DNA of 64,000 bases. It comes from Flavobacteriaceae bacterium. Lineage in GTDB: Bacteria > Bacteroidota > Bacteroidia > Flavobacteriales > Flavobacteriaceae. Below the pieces are notes generated by a model. The model had not been told where the DNA came from. It did no database searches and saw only the letters and a list, made by a program, of their open reading frames with translations. Each line of letters starts with the position of its first letter. Position 1 is the stretch's first letter. The translations under genes were made by a program, and so were the position numbers. Positions 20,247 to 28,919 of the stretch are shown here, one piece after another. The stretch covers positions 1 through 64,000 of the forward strand of contig JAQWGQ010000017.1 in NCBI GenBank assembly GCA_029238125.1, read 5' to 3'.

Positions 20247-21899
20247 TTGTTACAGTCTATTTCTATCGTAAATTTTGCGCTTATTGATGACGTTCAATCC
20301 GATTTTGGACGTCAACTCAATGTAGTTACAGGGGAGACAGGTTCGGGGAAATCTATTGTCATGGATGCTTTGTCACTTGTACTGGGTGCAAGAGCAGATT
20401 TGTCAGCTGTTCGAGATGCTTCCAAAAAATGTATCGTTGAAGCAGTTTTTGATCTTTCCAAATCCGATTTTAAATCTGTTTTTGACGATTTGGAAGTTGA
20501 CTTCGAAAAGGAAACCATTCTCAGAAGAGAGATATTGCCATCTGGAAAATCACGATCGTTTATCAACGATACGCCTGTCCAGCTTGAAAAGCTTCGATTT
20601 TTGGGTTCTCAGTTGGTTGATTTGCACTCGCAACACCAAACTTCACAATTGGCAGACTCTCGATTCCACTTCGATCTCCTTGATAGCTTTTCAGATGCTT
20701 TAGAATTTAGAGCTGACTATGAACAGACTTTGAAATTGGTAAAGCAAGAAGAAAAACATTATCATGAATTACTTGAAGCCCAACGAAATGCCAAAGAATC
20801 CTATGATTACAATTCCTTTCTTTTAGCAGAATTAAAAGAATTACAACTTCATACCGATATCCAGACACAGCTAGAGGAAGAACGCAATTTATTGCAACAT
20901 GCCGATGATATTAAGCAAGCGATTCAGAACATATTACAGATTTCGTCCATGGAAAACAGTGGTCTGTCAGACCAACTGAGTCAATGTAGAATGGATTTGC
21001 AAAAACTGGAATCTTACAGCGATCAGTATAAGGTATTTTCAGAGCGGGTACAAAATTTATGGTACGAGTGGACAGACATTCAAGCGAACTTATCCTCGAT
21101 GGACGAGGGATTGGTTGTTGATCCCATGCGCTTAGAAGCCGTCAATCAAACGTTGAGCAAGATATATTCTCTCCAACAAAAGCATCAAGTTCAGAATATC
21201 GGTGAGTTGATGGATAAAGAACAGGAACTGGAGACATTATGCCAAGTGGTTTTGGAAGGGGATGAAGAAATCCAGACGCAAAAACAACGACTTGATAAAG
21301 CCGAAAAAACAGCTTGGAAACTCGCAACAGACTTGACTAAACTCAGAAGAGAGCATGCACAAAAACTTGCCAATGAGCTCGGTTCCCGACTCGTCAAACT
21401 TGGTATGGAGCATGCGCGATTTGATTTTCAATTGGACGCTGAGTCATCCCTAGGGTCAATTGGGGTAGACTCTTTAACACTTTTATTTTCTGCCAATAAA
21501 GGAATCGATTTTTCAGAGCTACGTAAAATAGCTTCTGGAGGGGAGCGTTCACGAATTATGCTTGTGATCAAATCGATATTTGCCAAAAACGATCATTGCC
21601 CAACGATGATTTTAGATGAGATTGATGCAGGTGTTTCTGGTGAGATGGCCAAAGCAATGGGAAGTTTTATGAAGGATATTAGTGAACATACACAGTTGAT
21701 CGCCATTACCCATTTGCCACAAATAGCAGCAATGGGCAATTCGCACATCAAAGTATACAAATCTTCTGACGACCATACTACCCGAACATATGTCAAACGA
21801 TTGGAGGGGGAAGATCGAGTCATGGAAATTGCGCAAATGATTGACGGTAATCAAATTACCCAAACTGCTCGTACCTACGCAGAAAAATTATTGAATTAG
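20247..21899 (+). CDS. recN: DNA repair protein RecN
   Basis: An SMC-like ATPase for double-strand-break repair. Walker A GETGSGKS is at 29-36, a long coiled-coil region covers about 150-360, the ABC signature IASGGERSR is near 425, and Walker B TMILDEIDAGVSG follows. The start is a TTG at 20247: the translation LQSISIVNFALID matches the family's N-terminus and no ATG or GTG lies close upstream in frame. 50 bp separate it from porD. Confidence 0.96.
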   Translation: MLQSISIVNFALIDDVQSDFGRQLNVVTGETGSGKSIVMDALSLVLGARADLSAVRDASKKCIVEAVFDLSKSDFKSVFDDLEVDFEKETILRREILPSGKSRSFINDTPVQLEKLRFLGSQLVDLHSQHQTSQLADSRFHFDLLDSFSDALEFRADYEQTLKLVKQEEKHYHELLEAQRNAKESYDYNSFLLAELKELQLHTDIQTQLEEERNLLQHADDIKQAIQNILQISSMENSGLSDQLSQCRMDLQKLESYSDQYKVFSERVQNLWYEWTDIQANLSSMDEGLVVDPMRLEAVNQTLSKIYSLQQKHQVQNIGELMDKEQELETLCQVVLEGDEEIQTQKQRLDKAEKTAWKLATDLTKLRREHAQKLANELGSRLVKLGMEHARFDFQLDAESSLGSIGVDSLTLLFSANKGIDFSELRKIASGGERSRIMLVIKSIFAKNDHCPTMILDEIDAGVSGEMAKAMGSFMKDISEHTQLIAITHLPQIAAMGNSHIKVYKSSDDHTTRTYVKRLEGEDRVMEIAQMIDGNQITQTARTYAEKLLN

Positions 21900-21924
21900 T
21901 ACTATCTTTAACAAAATTTTTTTT

Positions 21925-22740
21925 ATGTCTTACGACTTGCTTACAGGAAAAAAAGGAATCATTTTTGGTGCCTTAGATGAAAACTCTATTGCATGGAAAA
22001 CGGCGGTTCGCGTACACGAAGAAGGGGGTCAATTCATATTGACAAACGCACCAGTTGCCATGCGTATGGGAGCGATTAATGACCTTGCGAAGCAAACCAA
22101 TTCACAGGTCATTCCAGCAGATGCGACGAGTATCGAAGATTTGGAAAATCTCATTGATCAGTCGATTGAGATTTTAGGCGGAAAACTCGATTTTGTTTTA
22201 CACTCCATTGGCATGTCTGTCAATGTGCGAAAGGGAAGGTCCTACACCGATCAAAATCACAGTTGGACCGCAAAAGGATGGGATGTTTCTGCTGGCTCGT
22301 TTCACAAGCTAATGCAAGTGCTGTACAAAAAAGACGCTATGAACGAATGGGGTAGCATCGTTGCCTTGAGCTATATGGCTGCGCAACGTGTTTTTCCAGA
22401 TTATAATGACATGGCCGATAATAAGGCTTATCTTGAATCTATTGCCCGTAGTTTTGGTTACTTCTTTGGAAGAGACAAAAAAGTAAGAGTCAATACCATT
22501 TCACAGTCACCAACACCAACCACAGCTGGGAAGGGAGTCAAGGGCTTTGACGGCTTTATCTCCTATGCAGAAAAAATGTCACCATTAGGCAATGCAACCG
22601 CTCTGGATTGTGCAAATTATACGATTACCCTATTTTCAGATTTAACCAAAAGAGTGACTTTGCAAAACCTCTATAATGATGGCGGTTTTTCAAATATGGG
22701 AGTTAGCGATGCTGTAATGGATATGGTCGACAACAAATAA
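21925..22740 (+). CDS. fabI: Enoyl-[acyl-carrier-protein] reductase FabI
   Basis: Last reduction of the fatty-acid elongation cycle, NADH-dependent. The 271-residue SDR-like protein has the Bacteroidota-type N-terminus with GKKGIIFGALDENSIAW, and the FabI catalytic pair Y160 and K167 (YNDMADNK, YX6K). TATCTTTA at 21903-21910 may be a -7 box. The start codon is preceded by a T-run, not by a Shine-Dalgarno sequence. Followed by the YbbR-like gene. Confidence 0.96.
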   Translation: MSYDLLTGKKGIIFGALDENSIAWKTAVRVHEEGGQFILTNAPVAMRMGAINDLAKQTNSQVIPADATSIEDLENLIDQSIEILGGKLDFVLHSIGMSVNVRKGRSYTDQNHSWTAKGWDVSAGSFHKLMQVLYKKDAMNEWGSIVALSYMAAQRVFPDYNDMADNKAYLESIARSFGYFFGRDKKVRVNTISQSPTPTTAGKGVKGFDGFISYAEKMSPLGNATALDCANYTITLFSDLTKRVTLQNLYNDGGFSNMGVSDAVMDMVDNK

Positions 22741-22759
22741 TATATTTAATCGATTAGCT

Positions 22760-23710
22760 ATGTCTTTATTTAGCGGTCTTTTCAAGCGGATTGGGTCGCT
22801 AAAGCAGTTGCGGTTGATTGTTGTTTTTTTCCTGATTTCTTTATTTGTATGGCTCTCTTCCAAGATGTCAGAAGTCCATACGGCCAAAGTAAATATCTAT
22901 TTTGACTACATCGATGAGACTTTTGAAACCTATCGAGTTGATGAGCCAGCTCAAGCGGTTGAATTTGTTATTTCTGGCACGGGATTTCGTTTACTTTTCG
23001 CAAGACTGTTTACACCAACAGTCTATTTGTCGATGACAGATGTTCAGACGGATGACAAGGGGTTTTATTTTTCAAAGCCCATTATGATTTCGGCTGTTGA
23101 ATCTCATTACCGAAACGTTTTACGTGTCAATCAACTTATGCTTGACCGACTTGATGCGCCATTTTTTGCATCTTCCATAAAGAAAATTCCAGTTCGGCTT
23201 CAAGAAGATTTGATTCTTGCAGACGGCTATGCTTGGTCTAGTGAATTGAATTTCACTCCTGATTCTCTATTTGTTTCTGGTTCTCATGAAAAGGTGGACT
23301 CTTTAGAATACGCATTTTTCGTTACGCCAATCAATAAGGAATTTTCAACTTCCTTGGACGAGAAACTCAGTTTGACCTCCGATTTACAAGCAAACTATAA
23401 ATGGAGCGAAACTCAGGTGCATGCTACTCAAAAAATTTTACGTTACACCCAAATCGAGCTTCGCCTTCCCATAGAGGTACTGGATCCCATTGAAAATATT
23501 GATGTGAGTGTAATTCCTGCTTTTGCTCAAGTTAGCTTACGTGTTCCAATTCAGCAAGCACGCCAGATAGACCCTTCACAATTTATATTGGGTTGTCGGT
23601 TGCCTTCTGATACCATCTCTGAGTTTCTTGGAGTTTTCTTTGAAAAAATCCCTGACAATATTATGGTTAATGAAATTACACCAAGTCAAGTACGTTATTT
23701 TATAAATTGA
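22760..23710 (+). CDS. YbbR-like domain membrane-anchored protein
   Basis: A 316-residue protein with one N-terminal transmembrane helix (about 18-34, LIVVFFLISLFVWLSS) and an extracytoplasmic region built of YbbR-like beta repeats (about 40-315). In Firmicutes, YbbR (CdaR) modulates the c-di-AMP cyclase CdaA; whether this Bacteroidota member does so is not known. Its stop codon overlaps the coaE ATG by one base (TGATG). Confidence 0.8.
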   Translation: MSLFSGLFKRIGSLKQLRLIVVFFLISLFVWLSSKMSEVHTAKVNIYFDYIDETFETYRVDEPAQAVEFVISGTGFRLLFARLFTPTVYLSMTDVQTDDKGFYFSKPIMISAVESHYRNVLRVNQLMLDRLDAPFFASSIKKIPVRLQEDLILADGYAWSSELNFTPDSLFVSGSHEKVDSLEYAFFVTPINKEFSTSLDEKLSLTSDLQANYKWSETQVHATQKILRYTQIELRLPIEVLDPIENIDVSVIPAFAQVSLRVPIQQARQIDPSQFILGCRLPSDTISEFLGVFFEKIPDNIMVNEITPSQVRYFIN

Positions 23711-24303
23711 TGGTACAGCTAGCAGTTACAGGGAATATGGGGTGTGGTAAAACTACAATTTGTGAGATGTTGATTTTGCAAGGCATCCCCGTTTATTTTT
23801 CAGATAATCGTGCCAAAGAATTGATGAACCAAGACCAATCCTTGATTCAACACATAAAAAAACGTTTTGGCAAGGAGTCATACCGCAATGGCTTGCTTAA
23901 TCGAAAATGGCTATCCGAACGAGTTTTTAAGGATCCCAAAGCGTTGAACGACCTAAATAGTTTGGTTCATCCCATTGTTCATAAAGATTATCTTGAATGG
24001 GTAAATCAGCAATCGCAAGAAGTTGTCGCATACGAGTCTGCCATTGTATTGGAGCATGGAAATGAAGGAAAATTTGATGTGGTGATCCTCGTAAGTTGTC
24101 CAGAAAAACTTCGTCTGGAGCGCATACAACAACGAGATGGTTTGACACAAGGCGAGATTCAATCAAGGACGCGTTTTCAGTGGTCAGATGAAAAGAAACG
24201 CAAGCATGCTGACCATATCATTGAAAACATCAATCTTTCGGAAACTGAACAACAAGTCAAGACCGTTTTGTCATTGATCCGCAAGCAGTTCTTGATAGAT
24301 TAA
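23710..24303 (+). CDS. coaE: Dephospho-CoA kinase
   Basis: Final step of CoA biosynthesis, phosphorylating the ribose 3'-OH. The 197-residue kinase has the P-loop GNMGCGKTT (8-16) and the CoaE lid segment (RIQQRDGLTQGEIQSR). I choose ATG 23710, overlapping the previous stop by one base, rather than the TTG one codon earlier. The histidine kinase follows after 12 bp. Confidence 0.95.
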   Translation: MVQLAVTGNMGCGKTTICEMLILQGIPVYFSDNRAKELMNQDQSLIQHIKKRFGKESYRNGLLNRKWLSERVFKDPKALNDLNSLVHPIVHKDYLEWVNQQSQEVVAYESAIVLEHGNEGKFDVVILVSCPEKLRLERIQQRDGLTQGEIQSRTRFQWSDEKKRKHADHIIENINLSETEQQVKTVLSLIRKQFLID

Positions 24304-24315
24304 TTACATTTGGGT

Positions 24316-25893
24316 ATGCAACGTGGACTCTTCCCTTTATTAATCTCATTTATGACACTTTCTCTAGTTGGGATTATTCTCATCCAACGTTCATGGATCA
24401 ACAAAAATGAAAGCAATTTTGAAAGACAATTTGGACTTAGTGTAAGTGCCGCTATATCCGAAGTTTCATCGCAGATTAAAGAAAGAGAATTACTTGACTA
24501 TTTGTCGGTGTACCAAAAAATGATTGACAGTATTGGCAGCCCAAAGTATTCTGAGCTGACAGAGGTTTTTGAATACATCGATCGAAGCCCCAACTCCGAT
24601 ATTTCTTACTTGTATCAACAAGGTATTATAGAAGATAACTATGATATTTCGCTCCAAACATTTGATTCTTTAAGTAACGATTCTGCTCCCATCCTCGACT
24701 ATCGCAGGATTAAGTCACTGACCATTATTGATGAGAGTTTTGAAAATGAGGTTCAAAACATGAGTTCTGCCGAACGTTTACAGCGCATTGAAAGGATATC
24801 GACAATGGATAAAGCTCGTTATGAAACGATTTTCATGGACTTTGCACAAACAAAGCCAATCCAAATGCGGATTAACAACCTAGAGTTGGAACTCTTCCTG
24901 AGGCAAGAGCTTCTTCTTCGAGAAATCAAAATCCCCTTTGAATTTTGTGTTTTTGATGGGAATCAAGTTACAGACGTCGGTTCTGAAAACTATTTGTCTG
25001 TCCTCAATGAAAGTCAGTTTAAGACTCCTTTGTTTATTCGGGATGACGAAACGCACCGCTACGAGTTGCGGTTGGCCTTCCCCAATTTAGATCGATTTAT
25101 TGAAGAATCTGTTTATAATACATTTTTGCTGTCGCTGCTCTTTACCTTTATCATAATTGTTGTTTTTGCCACATCCCTATATCAAATTATAAAGCAAAAA
25201 AAGATTTCAGACATCAAGTCAGACTTTATTAATAATATGACGCATGAGTTTAAAACACCAATTGCGACAATTCATTTGGCTCTGGATGCACTGAAAAATA
25301 AAGATGTTTTTAAAGACTCAAAAAAATCGTTTGGCTATCTCGATATGATCAGAGAGGAAAATAAACGTTTGCACACCCACGTTGAAAATGTCTTGCAAAT
25401 TTCTCAATTGGAAAAACAAGAACTCGACTTAGTCAAAGAAAATATAGACCCACATAAAACCATTCAAAACGCCCTTGATCACGTACGTCTGATCATTGAA
25501 AATCGTGGGGGCAAGCTCAGTCATCGCTTTACTTCCAAGTCCATTCAATTATTGATTTCGCCAGTCCACATGACAAATGTTTGGGTAAACCTTTTGGACA
25601 ACGCGATCAAATACTCAAATGAACAACTGATCGTTGATGTAGAAACTATCGTTGATGACAAGGGATTTGTTGTGAAAATCAAAGACATGGGGATTGGGAT
25701 GAGTGCAACTGTTCGCAAGCGAATATTTGATAAATTTTACAGAGAATCTTCTGGAAATGTTCATAACGTGAAGGGTCATGGTTTGGGGTTGGCCTATGTT
25801 AAGCAAATTGTGAACATGCACTCTGGCACGATTTCTGTTTCTAGTATCCCGAACCAAGGAAGTACATTTGCTGTATTTTTACCCTTCAAATAA
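24316..25893 (+). CDS. Two-component sensor histidine kinase (RprX-like)
   Basis: A 525-residue inner-membrane kinase: TM1 at about 6-24, an extracytoplasmic sensor region of about 245 residues without a family I can name, TM2 at about 270-288, then HisKA with H310 (NNMTHEFKTPIA) and a HATPase domain with N box NLLDNAIKYS, G1 DMGIGM and G2 GHGLGLAYVK. No HAMP domain is evident between TM2 and HisKA. It pairs with the response regulator 9 bp downstream; the pair resembles RprXY of Bacteroides. The ATG at 24316 is preferred to a TTG two codons earlier. Confidence 0.92.
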   Translation: MQRGLFPLLISFMTLSLVGIILIQRSWINKNESNFERQFGLSVSAAISEVSSQIKERELLDYLSVYQKMIDSIGSPKYSELTEVFEYIDRSPNSDISYLYQQGIIEDNYDISLQTFDSLSNDSAPILDYRRIKSLTIIDESFENEVQNMSSAERLQRIERISTMDKARYETIFMDFAQTKPIQMRINNLELELFLRQELLLREIKIPFEFCVFDGNQVTDVGSENYLSVLNESQFKTPLFIRDDETHRYELRLAFPNLDRFIEESVYNTFLLSLLFTFIIIVVFATSLYQIIKQKKISDIKSDFINNMTHEFKTPIATIHLALDALKNKDVFKDSKKSFGYLDMIREENKRLHTHVENVLQISQLEKQELDLVKENIDPHKTIQNALDHVRLIIENRGGKLSHRFTSKSIQLLISPVHMTNVWVNLLDNAIKYSNEQLIVDVETIVDDKGFVVKIKDMGIGMSATVRKRIFDKFYRESSGNVHNVKGHGLGLAYVKQIVNMHSGTISVSSIPNQGSTFAVFLPFK

Positions 25894-25902
25894 ATGAATT
25901 GA

Positions 25903-26604
25903 ATGATTTCGAAGAACAAGCAGATATTATTAGTCGAGGATGATGTTAATTTTGGAACGGTTTTAAGAGACTATCTTCAGTTGAATGGCTATAAAGTCGC
26001 GCTGGCACGTAATGGTCTTGAGGGCTTTGAAAAATTTAAAAAAAATGAATTTGACATCTGCATTTTAGATGTAATGATGCCCTATAAAGACGGTTTTACC
26101 CTCGCCAAAGAAATTCGATCAAAAGACAAATCAACACCCATTGTTTTCTTGACTGCAAAGTCCATGAAAGAGGATGTTTTGAGGGGATATAAAATAGGTG
26201 CTGATGACTATTTGACAAAACCTTTTGATGCAGAGATCCTTCTTAAAAAATTAGAAGTCCTGATTCAACGTACCCAAAAAAGTGTTCAAAAATCCAAGCC
26301 CAAATCTCGTATCGTCATAGGAGACTTTGTTTTTAATCCTCGTCTGCGAACTCTCACATACAAAAAGAATAAACCGACAAATCTCTCGCCAAAAGAAAAT
26401 CAACTACTACTCATGTTGGTTGATACCCAAAATGACTTGTTGTCTCGCAACAAAGCCCTGGAAGAAATATGGAATGATGATAATTACTTTACTTCAAGAA
26501 GCATGGATGTGTACATCGCCAAGTTACGTAAGTATCTTCGCCAAGACTCCTCTGTTGAAATCGCAAATATTCACGGAGAGGGTTTCCGTTTGATCACGAG
26601 CTAG
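25903..26604 (+). CDS. OmpR/PhoB-type response regulator (RprY-like)
   Basis: A 233-residue transcription regulator, partner of the preceding kinase. The receiver domain (about 1-120) has acidic D13/D14, phospho-acceptor D56 (CILDVMMPYKDG) and the FLTAK lysine. A winged-helix trans-reg-C domain fills about 135-233 (LSPKENQLLLML ... SMDVYIAKLRKYL). Target genes are unknown. Its TAG stop codon shares the palindrome CTAG with the stop of convergent xerD. Confidence 0.94.
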   Translation: MISKNKQILLVEDDVNFGTVLRDYLQLNGYKVALARNGLEGFEKFKKNEFDICILDVMMPYKDGFTLAKEIRSKDKSTPIVFLTAKSMKEDVLRGYKIGADDYLTKPFDAEILLKKLEVLIQRTQKSVQKSKPKSRIVIGDFVFNPRLRTLTYKKNKPTNLSPKENQLLLMLVDTQNDLLSRNKALEEIWNDDNYFTSRSMDVYIAKLRKYLRQDSSVEIANIHGEGFRLITS

Positions 26605-27488
26605 GAACGCGGGTGAAATTTTTCAAGCGTTTGTTGTAAATGCTTTTTACTCATATGCAGATACCTCTCAGTCGTTGTGATGCTGCTATGACCCAGCATT
26701 TGTTGTACAGAGCTTATATCAGCACCATTTTCGACGAGATGCGTTGCAAACGAATGCCGTAAACTATGTGGGCTAATGGTTTTTTCAATCCCTGCATTTT
26801 CTGCCCCTTTTCTGACGATTATAAAAATCATATTTCGCGTGAGTTTTGTCATTCTGTTGTTTAAAAATAAGATGTCATTGAACCCTTTTTTTCCCTCAGT
26901 CCGTATCGATAAATATCGCCGAACGGATTCTTGACCTATCCGTCCAATGGGGACAAAACGCTCTTTGTTGCCCTTGCCAACTACTTTGATCAAACCTTCC
27001 TCAAAAAATAAATCCGAACATCTGAGGATAACGAGCTCGCCAACTCGCAAACCACAGGAGTATAGCAACTCGAGTATAGCTGTATTTCGGATATCTATGG
27101 GTCGATCTCCATCAAAGCTAGTGAGAAGTTTTTCGACTTCTGACGTGGATAAGGTAACCGGTAAGACAGACCCGATCTTGGGCGGCTCAACTAAAGTGAC
27201 GGGATTACTGCTCCGCAAACCCTCAACCATAAGAAAGTCAAAAAATGTACGAAGACCAGAAATCAAGCGAGATTGGGACGACGGCTTCACTTCTTTGGCA
27301 GCTTCATAAATGAATTGTAGCAAATCGGAAGACGAAACTTTGGTTGGACCAATTGCAATATTGTTGGTCTCAAAATAGGTAACTAGTTTTTGTACGTCAT
27401 ACACATAGTTGACCACCGTGTTTTCAGAGAGTCCACGTTCGAGAAGTAGGTATGATTTAAAAGCTTGAATACCTTTACTCCAGTTCAT
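26601..27488 (-). CDS. xerD: Site-specific tyrosine recombinase XerD
   Basis: Resolves chromosome dimers at dif, acting with XerC. The 295-residue protein has an N-terminal SAM-like core-binding domain (about 1-90) and a catalytic domain with R in CGLRVGEL, K in VVGKGNKERFVP, HSLRHSFATH (HxxR), LGHSSI and the nucleophile in TTERYLHM. No integrase-type neighbours or att sites are nearby, so it is the housekeeping enzyme. XerD rather than XerC is judged from overall similarity only. Confidence 0.88.
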   Translation of the reverse strand: MNWSKGIQAFKSYLLLERGLSENTVVNYVYDVQKLVTYFETNNIAIGPTKVSSSDLLQFIYEAAKEVKPSSQSRLISGLRTFFDFLMVEGLRSSNPVTLVEPPKIGSVLPVTLSTSEVEKLLTSFDGDRPIDIRNTAILELLYSCGLRVGELVILRCSDLFFEEGLIKVVGKGNKERFVPIGRIGQESVRRYLSIRTEGKKGFNDILFLNNRMTKLTRNMIFIIVRKGAENAGIEKTISPHSLRHSFATHLVENGADISSVQQMLGHSSITTTERYLHMSKKHLQQTLEKFHPRS

Positions 27489-27525
27489 ATTCGAAGATAC
27501 ATTTTATTTACAACGGCTTTATGTT

Positions 27526-27533
27526 TATTTTTG
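27526..27533 (+). promoter_or_regulatory. Probable -7 box of the aroQ promoter
   Basis: TATTTTTG matches TAnnTTTG, ending 7 bases before the aroQ ATG at 27541. The -33 position is only T-rich (no TTG). The leader would be only a few bases long. Confidence 0.45.
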
Positions 27534-27540
27534 CAATAGT

Positions 27541-27963
27541 ATGAATATAGCGATTCTTAATGGTCCAAACCTCAACCTGTTGGGAAAACGGGAGCCAGAC
27601 GTGTATGGAAACAAAGATTTTAATCAATATTTTGTTCAATTACAATCTTTATTTCCAGATATCAATTTGACTTACTTTCAGTCCAATGTGGAGGGGGAGC
27701 TCATCAATGAGCTTCAGCGCGTGGGCTTTGACGTAGATGGGATTATTTTAAATGCAGCGGCTTACACCCACACCTCAGTTGGTATTGGAGATGCGATCAA
27801 AGCAATATCAGCTCCAGTTATTGAGGTACATATTTCGAATACCTTTGCCCGAGAGGACTTTCGCCATACTTCATTTGTGACTCCAAATGCAAAAGGGTTA
27901 ATCCTCGGATTCGGATTGGATGTTTATCGCTTGGCGATAGAAACCTTTTTACCGAAATCTTAA
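27541..27963 (+). CDS. aroQ: 3-dehydroquinate dehydratase, type II
   Basis: Third step of the shikimate pathway. The 140-residue flavodoxin-like enzyme starts MNIAILNGPNLNLLGKREP, with the catalytic-loop tyrosine in DVYG (Y22), and shows VEVHISN and the REDFRHTS substrate-binding segment. Length is typical (140-150; the native enzyme is a dodecamer in the family). No other aro genes are adjacent. Stop codon TAA overlaps that of the convergent SDR gene within TTAA. Confidence 0.97.
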   Translation: MNIAILNGPNLNLLGKREPDVYGNKDFNQYFVQLQSLFPDINLTYFQSNVEGELINELQRVGFDVDGIILNAAAYTHTSVGIGDAIKAISAPVIEVHISNTFAREDFRHTSFVTPNAKGLILGFGLDVYRLAIETFLPKS

Positions 27964-28817
27964 ATCGGACGGTGCCGATTTGTAGAGCTAAGGGTTTTAT
28001 GCACCAGCCAATCCGAAAGCTTATCTGGAAAATAATAAGCCATTAGTCGAAATACAAACTTGCCTTTGTGGACGATATATCGCGTCTTTGGCCTCTTTAC
28101 GACCAAACACTTGGCAATCAATTTGGAAACGCTTTCTACAGGAAGGGCATTGCGTTCGGCGTTCTCTATGATTTTATCCGCTTTTTGAAGTATTTCATAG
28201 TAATCAGAATCTTTAAACTCTTCCATTTTGTTCAAATTCTTCTTCCATATTTCGGTTTTGATGGGGCCAGGTTCTATAGCGATCACTTTGATGCCGTATT
28301 GTCTTAGTTCTCTGCGATAAACATCTGTCATACTCTCCAAAGCATGTTTTGAAATACTGTATGCGCCGTTAAAAGGAGAGTTAAACAAACCTGAAACAGA
28401 ACTGATATTTATGATGCGCCCAGGTGGTTTGCTCGAATTGAGCTTGGCTCCAAGTAGGGGGAGAAAAAGATTGGTAATACGGCGTATAGATTTAACATTG
28501 ACATCGAGTTGCTTTTCAAATTTCTCCTCTGAAAGGTGTTCTAACGGGCCTGGAATTGCGATGCCAGCGTTGTTAATTAACCCTGCTAAAGCTTCGCATT
28601 GTTCAAAAACAACTTTTGAAGCTTTGATAACTTCATCATGGTTTTGCACGTCGAATCGCAGTGGTGTAAATCGGGCTGGGTAGATTTTTAAAAGCTTGTC
28701 TGCATCGGCTTGATCCCTGACACTACCAAAAACATGATAACCTTTTGCGTGTAAAACATCTAGGGAGGCCCTACCGATACCTGATGAAACTCCTGTGATG
28801 ACGACGTTTTTTGCCAT
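27960..28817 (-). CDS. Short-chain dehydrogenase/reductase (SDR)
   Basis: A 285-residue classical SDR. The cofactor-binding motif TGVSSGIG is at 8-15, NNAG at 82-85, and the catalytic YxxxK is Y153-K157 with serine in the INISS segment. A basic residue R34 after the second strand suggests NADPH. The C-terminal extension with a hydrophobic segment (FRLMAYYFPDKLSDWLVHK) resembles membrane-associated lipid or steroid-type SDRs. Substrate unknown. A 102-bp gap separates it from lpdA upstream, with TATATTTA on the minus strand near 28850 as a possible -7 box. Confidence 0.85.
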   Translation of the reverse strand: MAKNVVITGVSSGIGRASLDVLHAKGYHVFGSVRDQADADKLLKIYPARFTPLRFDVQNHDEVIKASKVVFEQCEALAGLINNAGIAIPGPLEHLSEEKFEKQLDVNVKSIRRITNLFLPLLGAKLNSSKPPGRIINISSVSGLFNSPFNGAYSISKHALESMTDVYRRELRQYGIKVIAIEPGPIKTEIWKKNLNKMEEFKDSDYYEILQKADKIIENAERNALPVESVSKLIAKCLVVKRPKTRYIVHKGKFVFRLMAYYFPDKLSDWLVHKTLSSTNRHRPI

Positions 28818-28919
28818 GGTTTTTGATTTTACAGGATGAAATGATTCCCTAAATATAGAAAACCAAAATAGGATTCAATTTACAGTCAGCTCTTCAAGCA
28901 ATACTGCAAACGTTATGAC

